Of a DNA stretch of 64,000 bases, positions 32,876 through 43,289 are shown one piece after another. The position numbers and the translations under genes are program-made. How positions within the stretch are numbered: the first letter of the stretch is position 1; the number at the start of each line of letters is the position of its first letter. The DNA comes from Merluccius polli (Eukaryota; Chordata; Actinopteri; Gadiformes; Merlucciidae), in contig JAOPHQ010005181.1 in assembly GCA_030340625.1 (NCBI GenBank), positions 1 to 64,000 of the forward strand, read 5' to 3'. The notes under the pieces were generated by a model, which was not told the DNA's origin, did not search any database, and was given only the letters and a program-made list of their open reading frames with translations.

Positions 32876-33789
32876 TAGTTCAGAACCCGGAAGTAAACCG
32901 AGAGTGGAACTTCTCTCCTTATTAGACATTCTCTGCTATGGCATTTTTAACAAATTACGCTCAAATTATAGCTGTTGAATGTTACCCACAGCCGCACCCA
33001 ATCGCACCCGTGAACTTGGCCATAGGGTTGGCCAATCAATGACTTTGCAGGCTGGTGCACAGGCGAATGGGAGGAGAGGGGCGGGACTAGAGAGAGTCGG
33101 CGGGAAACGGAGAAGAAGATGGTGGCGCTTCAAGAACTCCACGGCGGACGAAGAATATAAGAGACCAGATAAATAGATACGTTTTAGCTCTTAGTTATCG
33201 CGTGTGTTTCACGGTTTAATCTGAGTTACGAGTTTTAGCTCTTAGTTATCGCGTGGTTTACGCGGCTAAATCTGAGCTACGGAAGAGTTGCGGTTGGAGT
33301 GGCGTATGGAAGAGTGGCTCCACGCCATCGGCCCTGGGAACAGTCCGGTGTGGTGTCGGGACGTGTGGCTCATCTCACCTGCTCCATCCCTCCTACAGCC
33401 CTGGACGTGTGGCTCCGGTCGTCTAACTTGCTCCACCCCTTCCTCTTCACCTCTACGGCCATGGCTACACGGTGCGGTTGGTGAGTAGTTAACCTGCCAC
33501 ACGTGACTCCGCCATTTTGTACGAACATCAACGCGCTGCTGAGGGTCATGTTCATTCGGTGAACGGTCGGCTAACCAGTGGGCAATCCGAACCGGGACCA
33601 TTAAACTGAGGGTGGACATTGAGTGTTTTTGTGATATTGAGTGTTTTTTGTGTGCGTTCCTGGTGTTTTATCGACAGTTACAATTGAGCTGTATATATGC
33701 TGTTGTTGAGCATGTATGACTGATGTCTGCTTCATGGGCTCCGTATCCGCCCGTCCGCACTAGTAGTCCGTGAGCCAGAGGGGTTGGTC
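32876..33789. other. GC-rich stretch without a recognised gene
   Basis: Contains a direct repeat of GAGTTACGAGTTTTAGCTCT-like sequence near 33,190-33,260 and an open frame ending at a consensus GTGAGT donor (33,481). It could be a first exon, but no family, partner exon or promoter element was recognised. Confidence 0.3.
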
Positions 33790-34075
33790 GTTTGCGAAAA
33801 AGTGGCCAAGGCTACCATACCTTTTCTGAAAGCCTGGAATCTCAGCTTTTCAATGATGTATGATGGCCGTCTGACAAGAGTAGTTGTTTTGAGTTATCAC
33901 ACATAATGTAAACTAAGGTTGAGAAAATAATGCGTATAAATCAAGCAGAACGCTGACATAGCTTAAAATCTATATTGGACATATTGGAATATTGTATTGT
34001 GTTATGTTTGGTATCATTTTAAAGGGGAGACTCTGAGCTCATTTAAATCATTTTGTGAACATTTTGGATAAGTAC
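33790..34075. repeat. Dispersed repeat, inverted relative to 42,095-42,380
   Basis: The block from AAAAAGTGGCCAAGGCTACC to GGAGACTCTGAGCTCATTTA is found in reverse complement 8.3 kb to the right. Family not recognised. Confidence 0.8.
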
Positions 34076-34169
34076 AGCCAACCAGTGGCGTAGCGTAGTA
34101 AGACTCGCGCTGCCCCCCCCCCCCTCCCGGCGCGCACGGCGAATGCATCCACTCCCCCATAGGGCCTAA

Positions 34170-36208
34170 AGGCCGCAGTATACTCGCCGTTCCCAAGCTG
34201 TCGCGCGCCATTGTGACGTCAAAATGACGTAGATCTCGCCGGCGCGACAGGATTTTGGCCCGTTCGCGCTGTGTCGCGCACCTCTCTTTTTTTTCAGCGG
34301 CGCGCGACAAAGCGGAAACAAACACGGACGAGTTCGAAGGCACATTGTAATGCGCCTTATTGCTAAGGCTTCTTTCTTCATATGTTCTGTTTTATTGTGT
34401 GGTGTAGGCCTATATTTTTTCGCTAATAAACCGTGGTTTTACGTACGTGCTGTCTACTGTTGTTGTGGTCAAAGACGAGTGGAATTACGTGGCTGCAAGT
34501 TACTTTATAAATGTAATTAAATTACTGATTACTGATTACTGATGGTAAAAGTAATCAGATTACTGGTCCGATTACTTGATTTCAAAAGTAATTTAGTTAG
34601 ATTACTAGATTACTCTCATATGCCACCCCCATTCCAAAACCCTTTCCAAAAAACAGAAACTCTTAGCCAGCTCAAAAATGAACTTTATTGAAAACTGGAC
34701 CCTCTCTTAAGGCTACAAAACAAAATTAAGTCACTCTCTTCTGACTTAATATTAACTTTAAAATATTTCCATGTTTTTGTTTTTGAACATTTTTCTTAGA
34801 AAACAAGCATAGCAAGTCTCTCCTGAGTATACAATATGCAGCCGGCGCTCGGAAAAAGGCTCGCAACAAAAAGATGAGCCACACATTTAGAAACAATTGC
34901 ATGAACTATCTAAAAGCAATACCTTAGTCAGAAAACATATATGAGGCTGAACTTTTTGCTAAAATGTCACAGCTATGGAAATATTTAAAATGTTGGAGCG
35001 GCTGGCTTGACAACGCGAAACCGAGAGACGGCTGTCTCGACCGCAGTACGCGATCGGTCATTAATCAATAATCGTATTTAACCATATAACTGCACACAAC
35101 TTTATTTAAAAGCAATCAAATGGAAAACATGTTTGTATTCTGGTGTCCAGTGCGTGTGGATGTGCGGCTCCTCCGGCGGAGCGGTTCATGTTAATAGCGG
35201 AGTCCGGGAGGGTTCACCTTCACGGCGTAGTTACGAGGGATGTGCGCCTATCGTCTTAAAAATACTAAAGTGTTTTTTAAAGTTAGAAAGATATTAAATA
35301 TTCAACCGATATTCACGCTCCGAATTACAGCGATCAGACACGGGGAACTAAAGCCGCGATCACCGGGCACCGCTTCAAGACTCACAGTATGCAACACAAC
35401 GTCCTTTTGATCGATAACAATATAAATTGATCGACACATTTCTTAACGATCAATGATCGATCATCGATTAATTATGCCCATCCCTACTTCCAAGCATTAA
35501 ACGCTGCATGGTCCTGCTCTCTCCCGCACTCCATGTTATCTCTTGTTGATCTACACACATCACGCACTGACGTCGCACCGCTCATACGCGATTGTCATGA
35601 GACACTCTAACAAACAAAATCACGGTTTAGTAACGCAGTAACGCAGTCTGTTTGGGGGAAAGTAACAGTAATCTAATTACTGTTTTTGCAATTGTAATCC
35701 CTTACATTACTCGTTATTTGAAAAAAGTAATCGGATTACAGTAACGCGTTACTTCTAACGCGTTACTGCCCATCACTGCTGAAAAGCTATCTCAAAGCGG
35801 CATTAAGTTATAAAATAAAAGTATATAAGATAATCACTAAGTTATTAAGATGGATGCTTACAAACACTATTCATATGAGAACTGCTGCCATACACTGGAC
35901 TGTTGATGGCTGACCAGGTGGGGCAGTGATGTAGAATAATAGCAATGTAAAGTAATAGACATAATGCTGTATAGTGAGAGACATCCCGATGAACTAAACC
36001 TTAACTCCATGTGCCAGTATTAGCATATCTCTTCTTCTACTGCGTAGAAATAGCAAAGTCGGTCGCCTTTCCTCAGTGGCGCCACCTCTGTTCAGGAGAA
36101 GACTGCAACTACTGTCGCGGCCACCAGCGCGAGTATAAATAGTTACCGTGCTCCCGTGACGTCACATTGTCGCGCGACAGCTTGGGAACGGCGAGTATAC
36201 CGCGGCCT
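34170..36208. mobile_element. PIF/Harbinger-like TIR element, about 2.04 kb, non-coding
   Basis: Near-perfect inverted ends (AGGCCGCAGTATACTCGCCG... and its complement) of about 40 bp are flanked by TAA on both sides (34167-34169 and 36209-36211). A 3-bp TWA target fits PIF/Harbinger. The interior holds no transposase but other repeats: an ACTTTTACC/AGTAATC-rich hAT-like end pair and a repeat shared with 44.4 and 46.7 kb. Part of the right half recurs at 40,668-41,070. Confidence 0.7.
34530..35785. mobile_element. hAT-like sequences nested in the Harbinger-like element
   Basis: The right part ends TAACGCGTTACTGCCCATCACTG, a familiar hAT end, with TTACTTTT/AGTAATC-rich flanks at both sides. 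Inside lies a second repeat (about 34,860-35,489) ending CCCATCCCTA that is shared with 46,644-47,290. Exact limits and target duplications are not established. Confidence 0.5.
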
Positions 36209-36211
36209 TAA

Positions 36212-37383
36212 GCAGTGTGCGAACTACCCGTCCATATTCGGGGGGGGTCCCCATCTCCCGATTTTTGTGCAATACCGATCTAAATGTTGTCAATATGCAG
36301 TAGGCCTATCATTACAATATTTCATGAATGCGACCCAAAACAATCAGTCTATAGCCTACATGACATCACACACGCACACACTAACACTTTTTGATAATCC
36401 GACATAGTAGGCCTATTCATAGCAACACTGACATAGGAGGTTGCATTGGCTAAAGTTGTTTGGATACACGTTGTTTTATAACAAGAGGCAAAGTTGTGCA
36501 TTACAATGCAGACACGACAATAATTGGCACCAATCTGGCGCACTTACAGAGCAATCAACTGAATAAATGCTGCTGAATAAATCAGACTGGCACGCAATCC
36601 GTTCACTTGCAAATGAGAGCCTGCAGTGTATGACCGATAGTGTGACATTATTTAACCATCCATCTACAGCAAATATGATCAGACAGATACGTCATTGAAC
36701 ACATAGGCCTACACAAAGCACATTCGTCTAACCGTGCAAACAGGCCCATTGCTCAAATTGAAAAAAGCACCACGGCGGATGCTGACAGACAGCCCACAAA
36801 AAGCCAAACATCACCACGGTGGGTGCGCTCTCGCTCTCTCATTCTCTCGCTCTCTCTCTCTTACCGGACCCCCCTGTATTTCGCACACTGGGCCTAAGCC
36901 AACAGCTGCCACAACAAGAGAATGCAAAATCATCATCAGAACCATGGACAGAGATTAGCATCCCTAGATCACACGTCAAAATCGCGAAAAGGACGAACGC
37001 ACAAACAATATTAGAACCATGTACAGCGTATTTGCAACACACTGCCTACTGGCCATTACACAATAATTAAATCATTAAATAATAATTAAACAATTACACA
37101 ATACAGTACAATACAATTACACAATAATCTAAATAATTTTGCCTAAAACAAGTAGACCTAGTTCAAACACCAGTTTTCCAAACAGCACAACTATGGCCTA
37201 AATTGTAAATGGTAAATGGACTGCATTTATATAGGGCATTTTTGTAACCAGTGGCCACCCAAAGCGCTTTACAATGCCTGACATTCACCCATTCATTCAT
37301 ACACACATTCACACACCGATGGCGTAATACTCCTACGTGGCACAGCGGCCATAACCAATAATAAATTAACAGTTCTTACCCGT
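36212..37383. other. Hypothetical 3' flank of the hAT relic
   Basis: Begins GCAGTGTGCGAACTACC, which could be the end of the hAT element whose transposase lies to the right on the minus strand. At about 37,205-37,340 there is a common fish repeat (GGACTGCATTTATATAGGGC ... CACCCAAAGCGCTTTACA). No gene found. Confidence 0.4.
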
Positions 37384-37918
37384 TCAGAAGTTAACTCTGC
37401 GTGCCTTCTGTTCAGCGAACTCGGTGATAACAGAGGTCAAATCCAATTTTCTTGCTCTTTCATTCTCGATGGAGAGTATGGCTAATCCTCTCAAACGCTC
37501 CTGTGCCATGGCGCTCCTTAGGTAAGTCTTTATCAATTTGAGCTTTGAAAATTACCGCTCTGCTGTGGCTACAGACACTGGTATGGTGAGGTACAGGAAA
37601 AACGCTGTGCAAACATCACTGAATGATGCTGCCAAAGAGCTGTGATCGACAATGAGCATTTTAGCCATTAGAGTTGTTCCGATTCCGATACCAGTATCGG
37701 AAATTGCTCCGATACTGCCGAAAATGCTGGCATCGGTATCGGCGACTACTGGAGTCCAGGCACCGATCCGATACCACGTAATTTATTCAATTAGTAATCT
37801 AATAGGGGTTATGCACAACATACTTATGCATTCTGCGAAAAAAAAGGTCTCATCACATCCGGTTCAGGTCCACTGTACCGCGCTCACATTATTTTATTTA
37901 TTAATCCGCACTTCCAGA

Positions 37919-38111
37919 TAGGGTGGCCATTCGTCCGGCTTTAGGCCGGACTGTCCGGTTCCCCCCCCCCCCCCCCCCGTCGGCCGTAGGTCCGAGGTGC
38001 GTTGCGATCGCGCGCGCCTCCCCCCCCGGCGGCCGTAGGTCCGAGGCGCGCCCCCCCCCCCTCACGAGCTGAGGTGTCCTCCTTTTCAACAACTAATAAA
38101 TGGTCACCCTA
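37919..38111. mobile_element. 193-bp hAT MITE nested one level deeper
   Basis: Ends TAGGGTGGCCA / TGGTCACCCTA, target duplication CTTCCAGA at 37911-37918 and 38112-38119. Very C-rich in the middle. Confidence 0.88.
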
Positions 38112-38570
38112 CTTCCAGACCGTCGCCGGGGCTTCAGAGTAATGTGTCCGAGGTGAGTAGCCCTCTCCCGGACACACACGCTAGCTTTTAGCGCAGTTTT
38201 TTTGTTTTTTTAATCCGCACTTCCAGACCGTCACCGGGGCTTCAGAGTAATGTGTCCAAGGAGAGTAGCCCTCTCCCGGACACACACGCTAGCTTTTATC
38301 GCTGTTTTGTTTTTTGTTTTTTAATCCGCACTTCCATACCGTCACCGGGGCTTCAGAGTAATGTGTCCGAGGAGAGCAGCCCTCTCCCGGACTCGCACGC
38401 TAGCTTTTACCGCTGTTTTATTTATTTTTTATTTTTTTTAATCCGCACTTCCAGACCGTCGCCGGGGCTTCAGAGTAATGTGCCCGAGGAGAGCAGCCCT
38501 CTCCCGGACTCACTCGCTAGCTTTAACCGCTGTTTTTTTTTGTTTGTTTTTTCATCCATCTTTTCTTCTC
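38112..38570. repeat. Tandem repeat of about 110 bp, four units
   Basis: Units start near 38112, 38218, 38329 and 38450, each CTTCCA(G/T)ACCGTC(A/G)CCGGGG ... CTCTCCCGGAC ... ending in T-rich DNA and AATCCGCA. The first unit was hit by the 193-bp MITE. Confidence 0.85.
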
Positions 38571-40330
38571 ACTAACATTCAGATGTTAAAATCAAATAAA
38601 ACGCCAACACTAAAAAGGGCTAGCTAGGTTAGCTGTTAACTGTTCTATTTAAAAATAAATGGCTTGAATTTGCTCTATTTATTCATGTTTTACAAAGAGT
38701 TTAACCTGAGCCAGGCCTTACCACTATGATAATCATATCAGTCATGCATGTATGCTATTTTTATTTATTTATAACATACTGGTATCGGATCGGTACTCGG
38801 TATCGGCCGATACCCACAGTACAATTATCGGAATCGGTATCAGGAGGGAAGAAATGGTATCGGAACATCTCTATTAGCCATATCCTTAATTGATGGTCCT
38901 TTTGCAAATTCAGCCTTAGAACAAGCTCTGAAGGCAACAAGTTGGCTCGGGAAACATGGACTTAGGTCCCTGTTGTAGTGATCTGCAAGGCGCTGTGCGT
39001 GCTCATACAGGGCATCATCGGGGGCACTATTCAGCTCTGAGGGTTGGATAGCCTGGAAAAGTGCACTGGTTTCACGCAGGGAAATGAACCTCTGCAGTAG
39101 CTGGTTGATGATAATGTCCAGGCTGGCATTAAATACATTGACCCTGAAGAGACTTCCACGTCGCTGAGCCTCTCATCCTCGCAGAGCTCATCGTAATACC
39201 GTCTCACTCTTCTTGCTCGAACTTGGGTGAACTCACAGCGTACTCCCCACTTTTGCGCAATGGCTTGAGCGCTCCTTTTGACCTCGGCGAAGTCCTCTCT
39301 GTAGGTGGTCAGGCACTGGACAGCATTTTGAATGAGACAAACAGCCTTTTGAATGTCCGCATCTTTTCGTTGCGACATCTGTGACACCGCATGAAGGTGT
39401 TCAAGTACTTTCGCTTGTTGAAATATGAGTAGAACAAACAATTTTCTAGCTTTGCCTTTAAGGCTGAGGCCTTGTCCCGCACATCTTTCTTTTCATCCAC
39501 CAAGGCAATTTTGGTTAGAGCTTTCAAAACATCCACATATCGATACCTCAGAGAAGAGAGAGCATCATACCTCGAGGACCATCGTGTGGGGCAAAGACGC
39601 TTCAGGGTTACCTCAGAGTCAGACAGGAGTGACCATCTCTTAATGCTCTTACTGAAAAATAAATAAAGTGCCTCGATTGTGTCGTAAAAGTTGCCCATTT
39701 CAGTTATGTCCTTAACAGAGTCATTTAGTGCCAAATTGAGGTTATGCGCGGCGCAATGCACGTATTTGGCAAGTGGCTCTATCTCCTTTATACGTGCCTG
39801 GACGCCCGAATAGACGCCGCTCATGTTAGCAGCGCCATCGTATCCTTGTCCTCAACACTTTTTCAGGTCAAATCCATTGCTTGTGATGTCGAGTATTTTC
39901 GTTTCCAACGCAGCAGCTGAGGTTTCCAAGGTTTCTTCAAACCCCCAAAAGGCCTCCCGAATCAAAATATCTGTAGCGATATCGTCATTCCTCTCAATGA
40001 AGACGTATCTATACGTGACTACATTGATCTGTCTTAGAAATATTCTGGGTCGTATCCATAATTATGGAAAAAAACGGAGCACTCTTAATCTCGTTTTTCA
40101 TAATGGTCTGCACTTGTTTGGCTGCTAATTGAATTATCTCATTTTGTATGGTAGGACTGAGATATTTAACAGACCCTTGTGGTCGCTCAACTAGCTCTTT
40201 TAACACTGGGTCGTAAAGTGCCAACAGTTCCATTACACTCAGAAAATTTCCACTATTTGGATCATTAGTGTGAGCATGTATGAGTAATTACTCCTCGAGC
40301 AAGATAGTGAATTATGTTCTCATGTTTATA

Positions 40331-40667
40331 TCGTTTTTTAAGTGACAAGCGCGTCTCGCTAAGCTCCTTCTCTGTTCCACAGTCACGCTGGCTCTGAGTG
40401 AAAACGCGCAGCCTTACCTGTACCACGTAGTGCTTTTTTTTTTTTTTCCCCAGTTTTTCTTTGTCCCCAGTTCATAGACTGGAAGGAAATGGAAGCCTCC
40501 ATAGAGCTTGCCTGTCCTATGTAAATTCTGATAAGTGATTCTTCGCTCAGGAGGATAAGTGAGATTGTTGACAGAGATAATTGTACACCAATGGGGACTT
40601 ATTTATGAATGAAGACGTTGATTTGAGGTAATAAATTACTAAAAAAAACTACTTAGTGTCCCTTTAA
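40331..40667. other. Flank of the hAT relic, no gene recognised
   Basis: May hold further 5' sequence of the transposase, but no domain is readable. Includes a T13 tract at 40,435-40,448. Confidence 0.35.
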
Positions 40668-41075
40668 GTTATTAAGATAGATGCTTACAAACACTATTCA
40701 TATGAGAACTGCTGCCATACACTGGACTGTTGATGGCTGACCAGGTGTGGCAGTGATGTAGAATAATAGCAATGTAAAGCAATAGACATAATGCTGTATA
40801 GTGAGAGACATCCCGGTGAACTAAACCTTAACTGAATATCTAATGATGTGTAAGGAATTAAAGACACAGGGGTACCAGCATAGACGATGTCTATGGGTAG
40901 TAGTATTAGTATATCTTCTTCTAGTGCATAGAAATAGCAAAGTTGGTCGCCTTTCCTCAGTGGCGCCACCTCTGTTCAGGAGAAGACTGCAACTACTGTC
41001 GCGGCCACCAGCGCGAGTATAAATAGTTACGGCGCTCCCGTGACGTCACATTGTCGCGCGACAGCTTGGGAGCTA
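40668..41075. repeat. Partial second copy of the Harbinger-like right half
   Basis: Direct repeat of 35,835-36,185 in two blocks (AAGTTATTAAGATAGATGCT... and GCGCCACCTCTGTTCAGGAG... to GACAGCTTGGGA). It differs by a small insert and loses the terminal GTATACCGCGGCCT. Confidence 0.8.
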
Positions 41076-41299
41076 TTAGTTTTATTATTATTTTTATATA
41101 TATATATATTTTTAAACTTTTTTACTTGTTACTAATTTATTACTGGTTGTTTTTCTAAAAGTTGTATTTAAAGTTGAGTTTTGGTGGTGCAATAAACACT
41201 TTTTTTGAAATTAATTAATAATTGTGTTTATTAATCATGATTTCAATATCAATCAAAATAATCGTGATTATTATTTTTTCCATAATCGTCCAGCCCTAG
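41076..41299. mobile_element. hAT-like end, CCAGCCCTA type
   Basis: AT-rich with ATAATCGTGATTATTATTTT and ending ATAATCGTCCAGCCCTA, a familiar fish hAT end in reverse. The other end and target duplication are unclear. Positions 41,300-42,094 show no feature I recognise. Confidence 0.4.
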
Positions 41300-42094
41300 T
41301 GTGTGTTAGAGAGAAAGAGAGACAAAAACAAAGGGATAATACAATACAATGTTCTTTTCAGAATCAGTGTATGCGTGAGAAAGAAAATTTGATTAAAAAA
41401 ATAACTAAATAGTAAGCAGTGAATAGTGTGAGTGTGTGAGTGGGTCTGAGTGAGTCAGTGTGAGAAAGAAAGAAAGACGTTTTTGTTTTATGTGAGTGTA
41501 CTTCACCACCAAAAGGAGGTTAATGTGGCACACAGTCAATTATATTTAACCGTAAATAAATATCAAACATGAAGCGAAATATTGTACGAGCAGCAGATTC
41601 AAACTGAGAGGGCCAGTCAGAGTGAGCTCTGGCACAGAAGAACCGTCTTTATATTCGACAGGCAGAGAGGACACTGTTGGTGGAATTTTGAATTATTAGC
41701 CAATAGACTTGTGGGCCACACCCCTTCAATGGGGAGGAGTCAATAATTCCATAGTCAGCATCATTGCCATGTCACGGAAAAGGTTCTTGATCGAGAAAAA
41801 TAATAATCGAAAACATTTTCTGCCATCGTTGCATTCTGTTTTTATTCACTTTTTGGTTTTATTTATACATTACAAGCTCATTATTTATACATTTAATTTC
41901 TGACTGGCTACTATTATATGTTTAAACTGCTTAAACCGAAATGGCATAACTTTGGGTTATGCCAGTATTTCAGTGTTTGGATTTTGTTTCTTGTTTGATA
42001 CTCCCTGGTGCCTGGTGGATTAAAAGACAAAAGATGACTTGGGCGGAAATGGCAGGAAAATGTGTGAGATTAAAAGTTTGAAGAGCTCCAGGGT

Positions 42095-42380
42095 TGGCTG
42101 TACTTATCCAAAATGTTCACAAAAGGATTTAAATGAAAGTTCAGAGTCTCCCCTTTTTAAAATGATACCAAACATAACAAAATAAAATATTCCAATATGT
42201 CCAATATAGATTTTCAGCTATGTCAGTGTTCTTTACACGCATTATTTTCTCTACCTTAGTTTACATTGTTATGATATTTCAAAACAGCTACTCTTGTCAG
42301 ATGGCCATCATACATCATTGAAAAGCTGAGATTCCAGGCTTTCAGAAAAGGTATGGTAGCCTTTGCCACTTTTTCGGTAA
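42095..42380. repeat. Dispersed repeat, inverted copy of 33,790-34,075
   Basis: See the partner block. Divergence is moderate with small indels, so this is an old repeat and not a recent inversion. Confidence 0.8.
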
Positions 42381-42599
42381 CGGTTTCCATATTTTGAGGC
42401 CCTGGCTCACGGTCCATAGTCCAGACTGAAACGCAACCCCAGAGTTTTCAAACTAAAACTGGGTCAGCAGTGTTTTCAATAATCTCCGTTTTAGGGGTTG
42501 TAAAACGCTGGAGTAGTGTGTACGCTAGCGGAAACGTGGCAAAAGCTCTGCGGTTTAAAACAAAAACGTTGTAGTGTGGATGTAGCCTAAGCACGGTGA

Positions 42600-43010
42600 C
42601 CAAGCTTTGATAAATACAGCGTGTCCTCCCGTGTTTCAGCCGGGTCGATATACTGCGGGGCTATTGGAAAAAAACCGCTAACAAATGATCCATTTGAGAT
42701 TCAAAACGGTGAATTTTACCCGAAGCAGTTCCCGTGTACCGCCGCCATCTTAAATCGCTGTTTTCCCGTGTACCGCCGCCATCTTAAATCGCTGTTTTCT
42801 ACAATGGAGTCTGGCCGTGTATGTGTTTCAGATGATTATAGCCAAAACACGACAGAGTAACAAAGTCAAACTTAATCTCACTAGGTACAACTGATGTGTT
42901 GTAGCTAATGCTGAGGCTAGCAAGTTGAAAAGACAAAGCATATTTCTTACCTTTGATGCGATCAACAGAGAGCAGATCGGCTGAGGTTTTTTTTACATGA
43001 CCTGGCCAAA
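42600..43010. repeat. Dispersed CCGCCATCTTAAATC-type repeat with empty site
   Basis: Related to 5,560-6,160 and 12,440-12,830. At about 42,873 it reads CTCACTAGGTACAACTGATG without the 140-bp MITE found at 5820-5959. Confidence 0.7.
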
Positions 43011-43137
43011 CAACAAAATCACGCGAATGAAAGTGACAAAGTTTGTCTACAAATTTGATAAATAAAACTTGAATCCTAAATCTATTTTGAGTTGCTGTAT
43101 CTCTCTGTCTCTGTCTAGCTCTGTGTCTCTCTTCTAG

Positions 43138-43258
43138 TGCGGATCAGGGCCTATGTGTCCTGTCCGTCCTTCAAGGCATTTAACAGTACGCTGAGGGTGG
43201 AGTTTCAGGTACGGCCATCCATCCATCCATCCACTCATATTCATCCATTCATCCACCA

Positions 43259-43289
<31 letters not shown>

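Larger units (their letters stand above)
37669..38873. mobile_element. Non-autonomous hAT element, 1,205 bp, inside the hAT transposase
   Basis: TAGAGTTGTTCCGAT / matching inverted end ...ACATCTCTA, with target duplication TTAGCCAT at 37661-37668 and 38874-38881. The ends are rich in CCGATACC/GGTATCGG. The interior holds a ~110-bp tandem array and another hAT insertion. Confidence 0.9.
37384..40330 (-). pseudogene. hAT transposase relic (ZMYM1-like, DUF4371 plus hAT C-terminal domain)
   Basis: Reads from about 40,330 leftwards. N-part: NSGNFLSVMELLALYDPVLK and SAPFFSIIMDTTQNISKTDQ (DUF4371-like). Middle: MSGVYSGVQARIKE, YVHCAAHNLNLALND and LKRLCPTRWSSRYDAL, typical of hAT catalytic regions. 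The C-terminal dimerisation domain lies at 37384-37668 (LYLTIPVSVATAER-stop-FSKLKLIK) with one in-frame TAA replacing a residue before FSK. Several frame changes occur. A 1.2-kb hAT insert splits the gene at 37669-38873; the two halves rejoin in frame across the duplicated target (SIKDMA). It is a dead transposon gene, not a host ZMYM gene. Confidence 0.75.

Noticed and set aside
33266..33619. First exon of a gene ending at the GTGAGT near 33,481
   Set aside because: No partner exon, no recognised peptide and several overlapping frames; kept only as an unassigned stretch.
37384..40330. A host ZMYM1-type gene
   Set aside because: The hAT catalytic and dimerisation motifs, stops and single-locus layout fit a dead transposon better.
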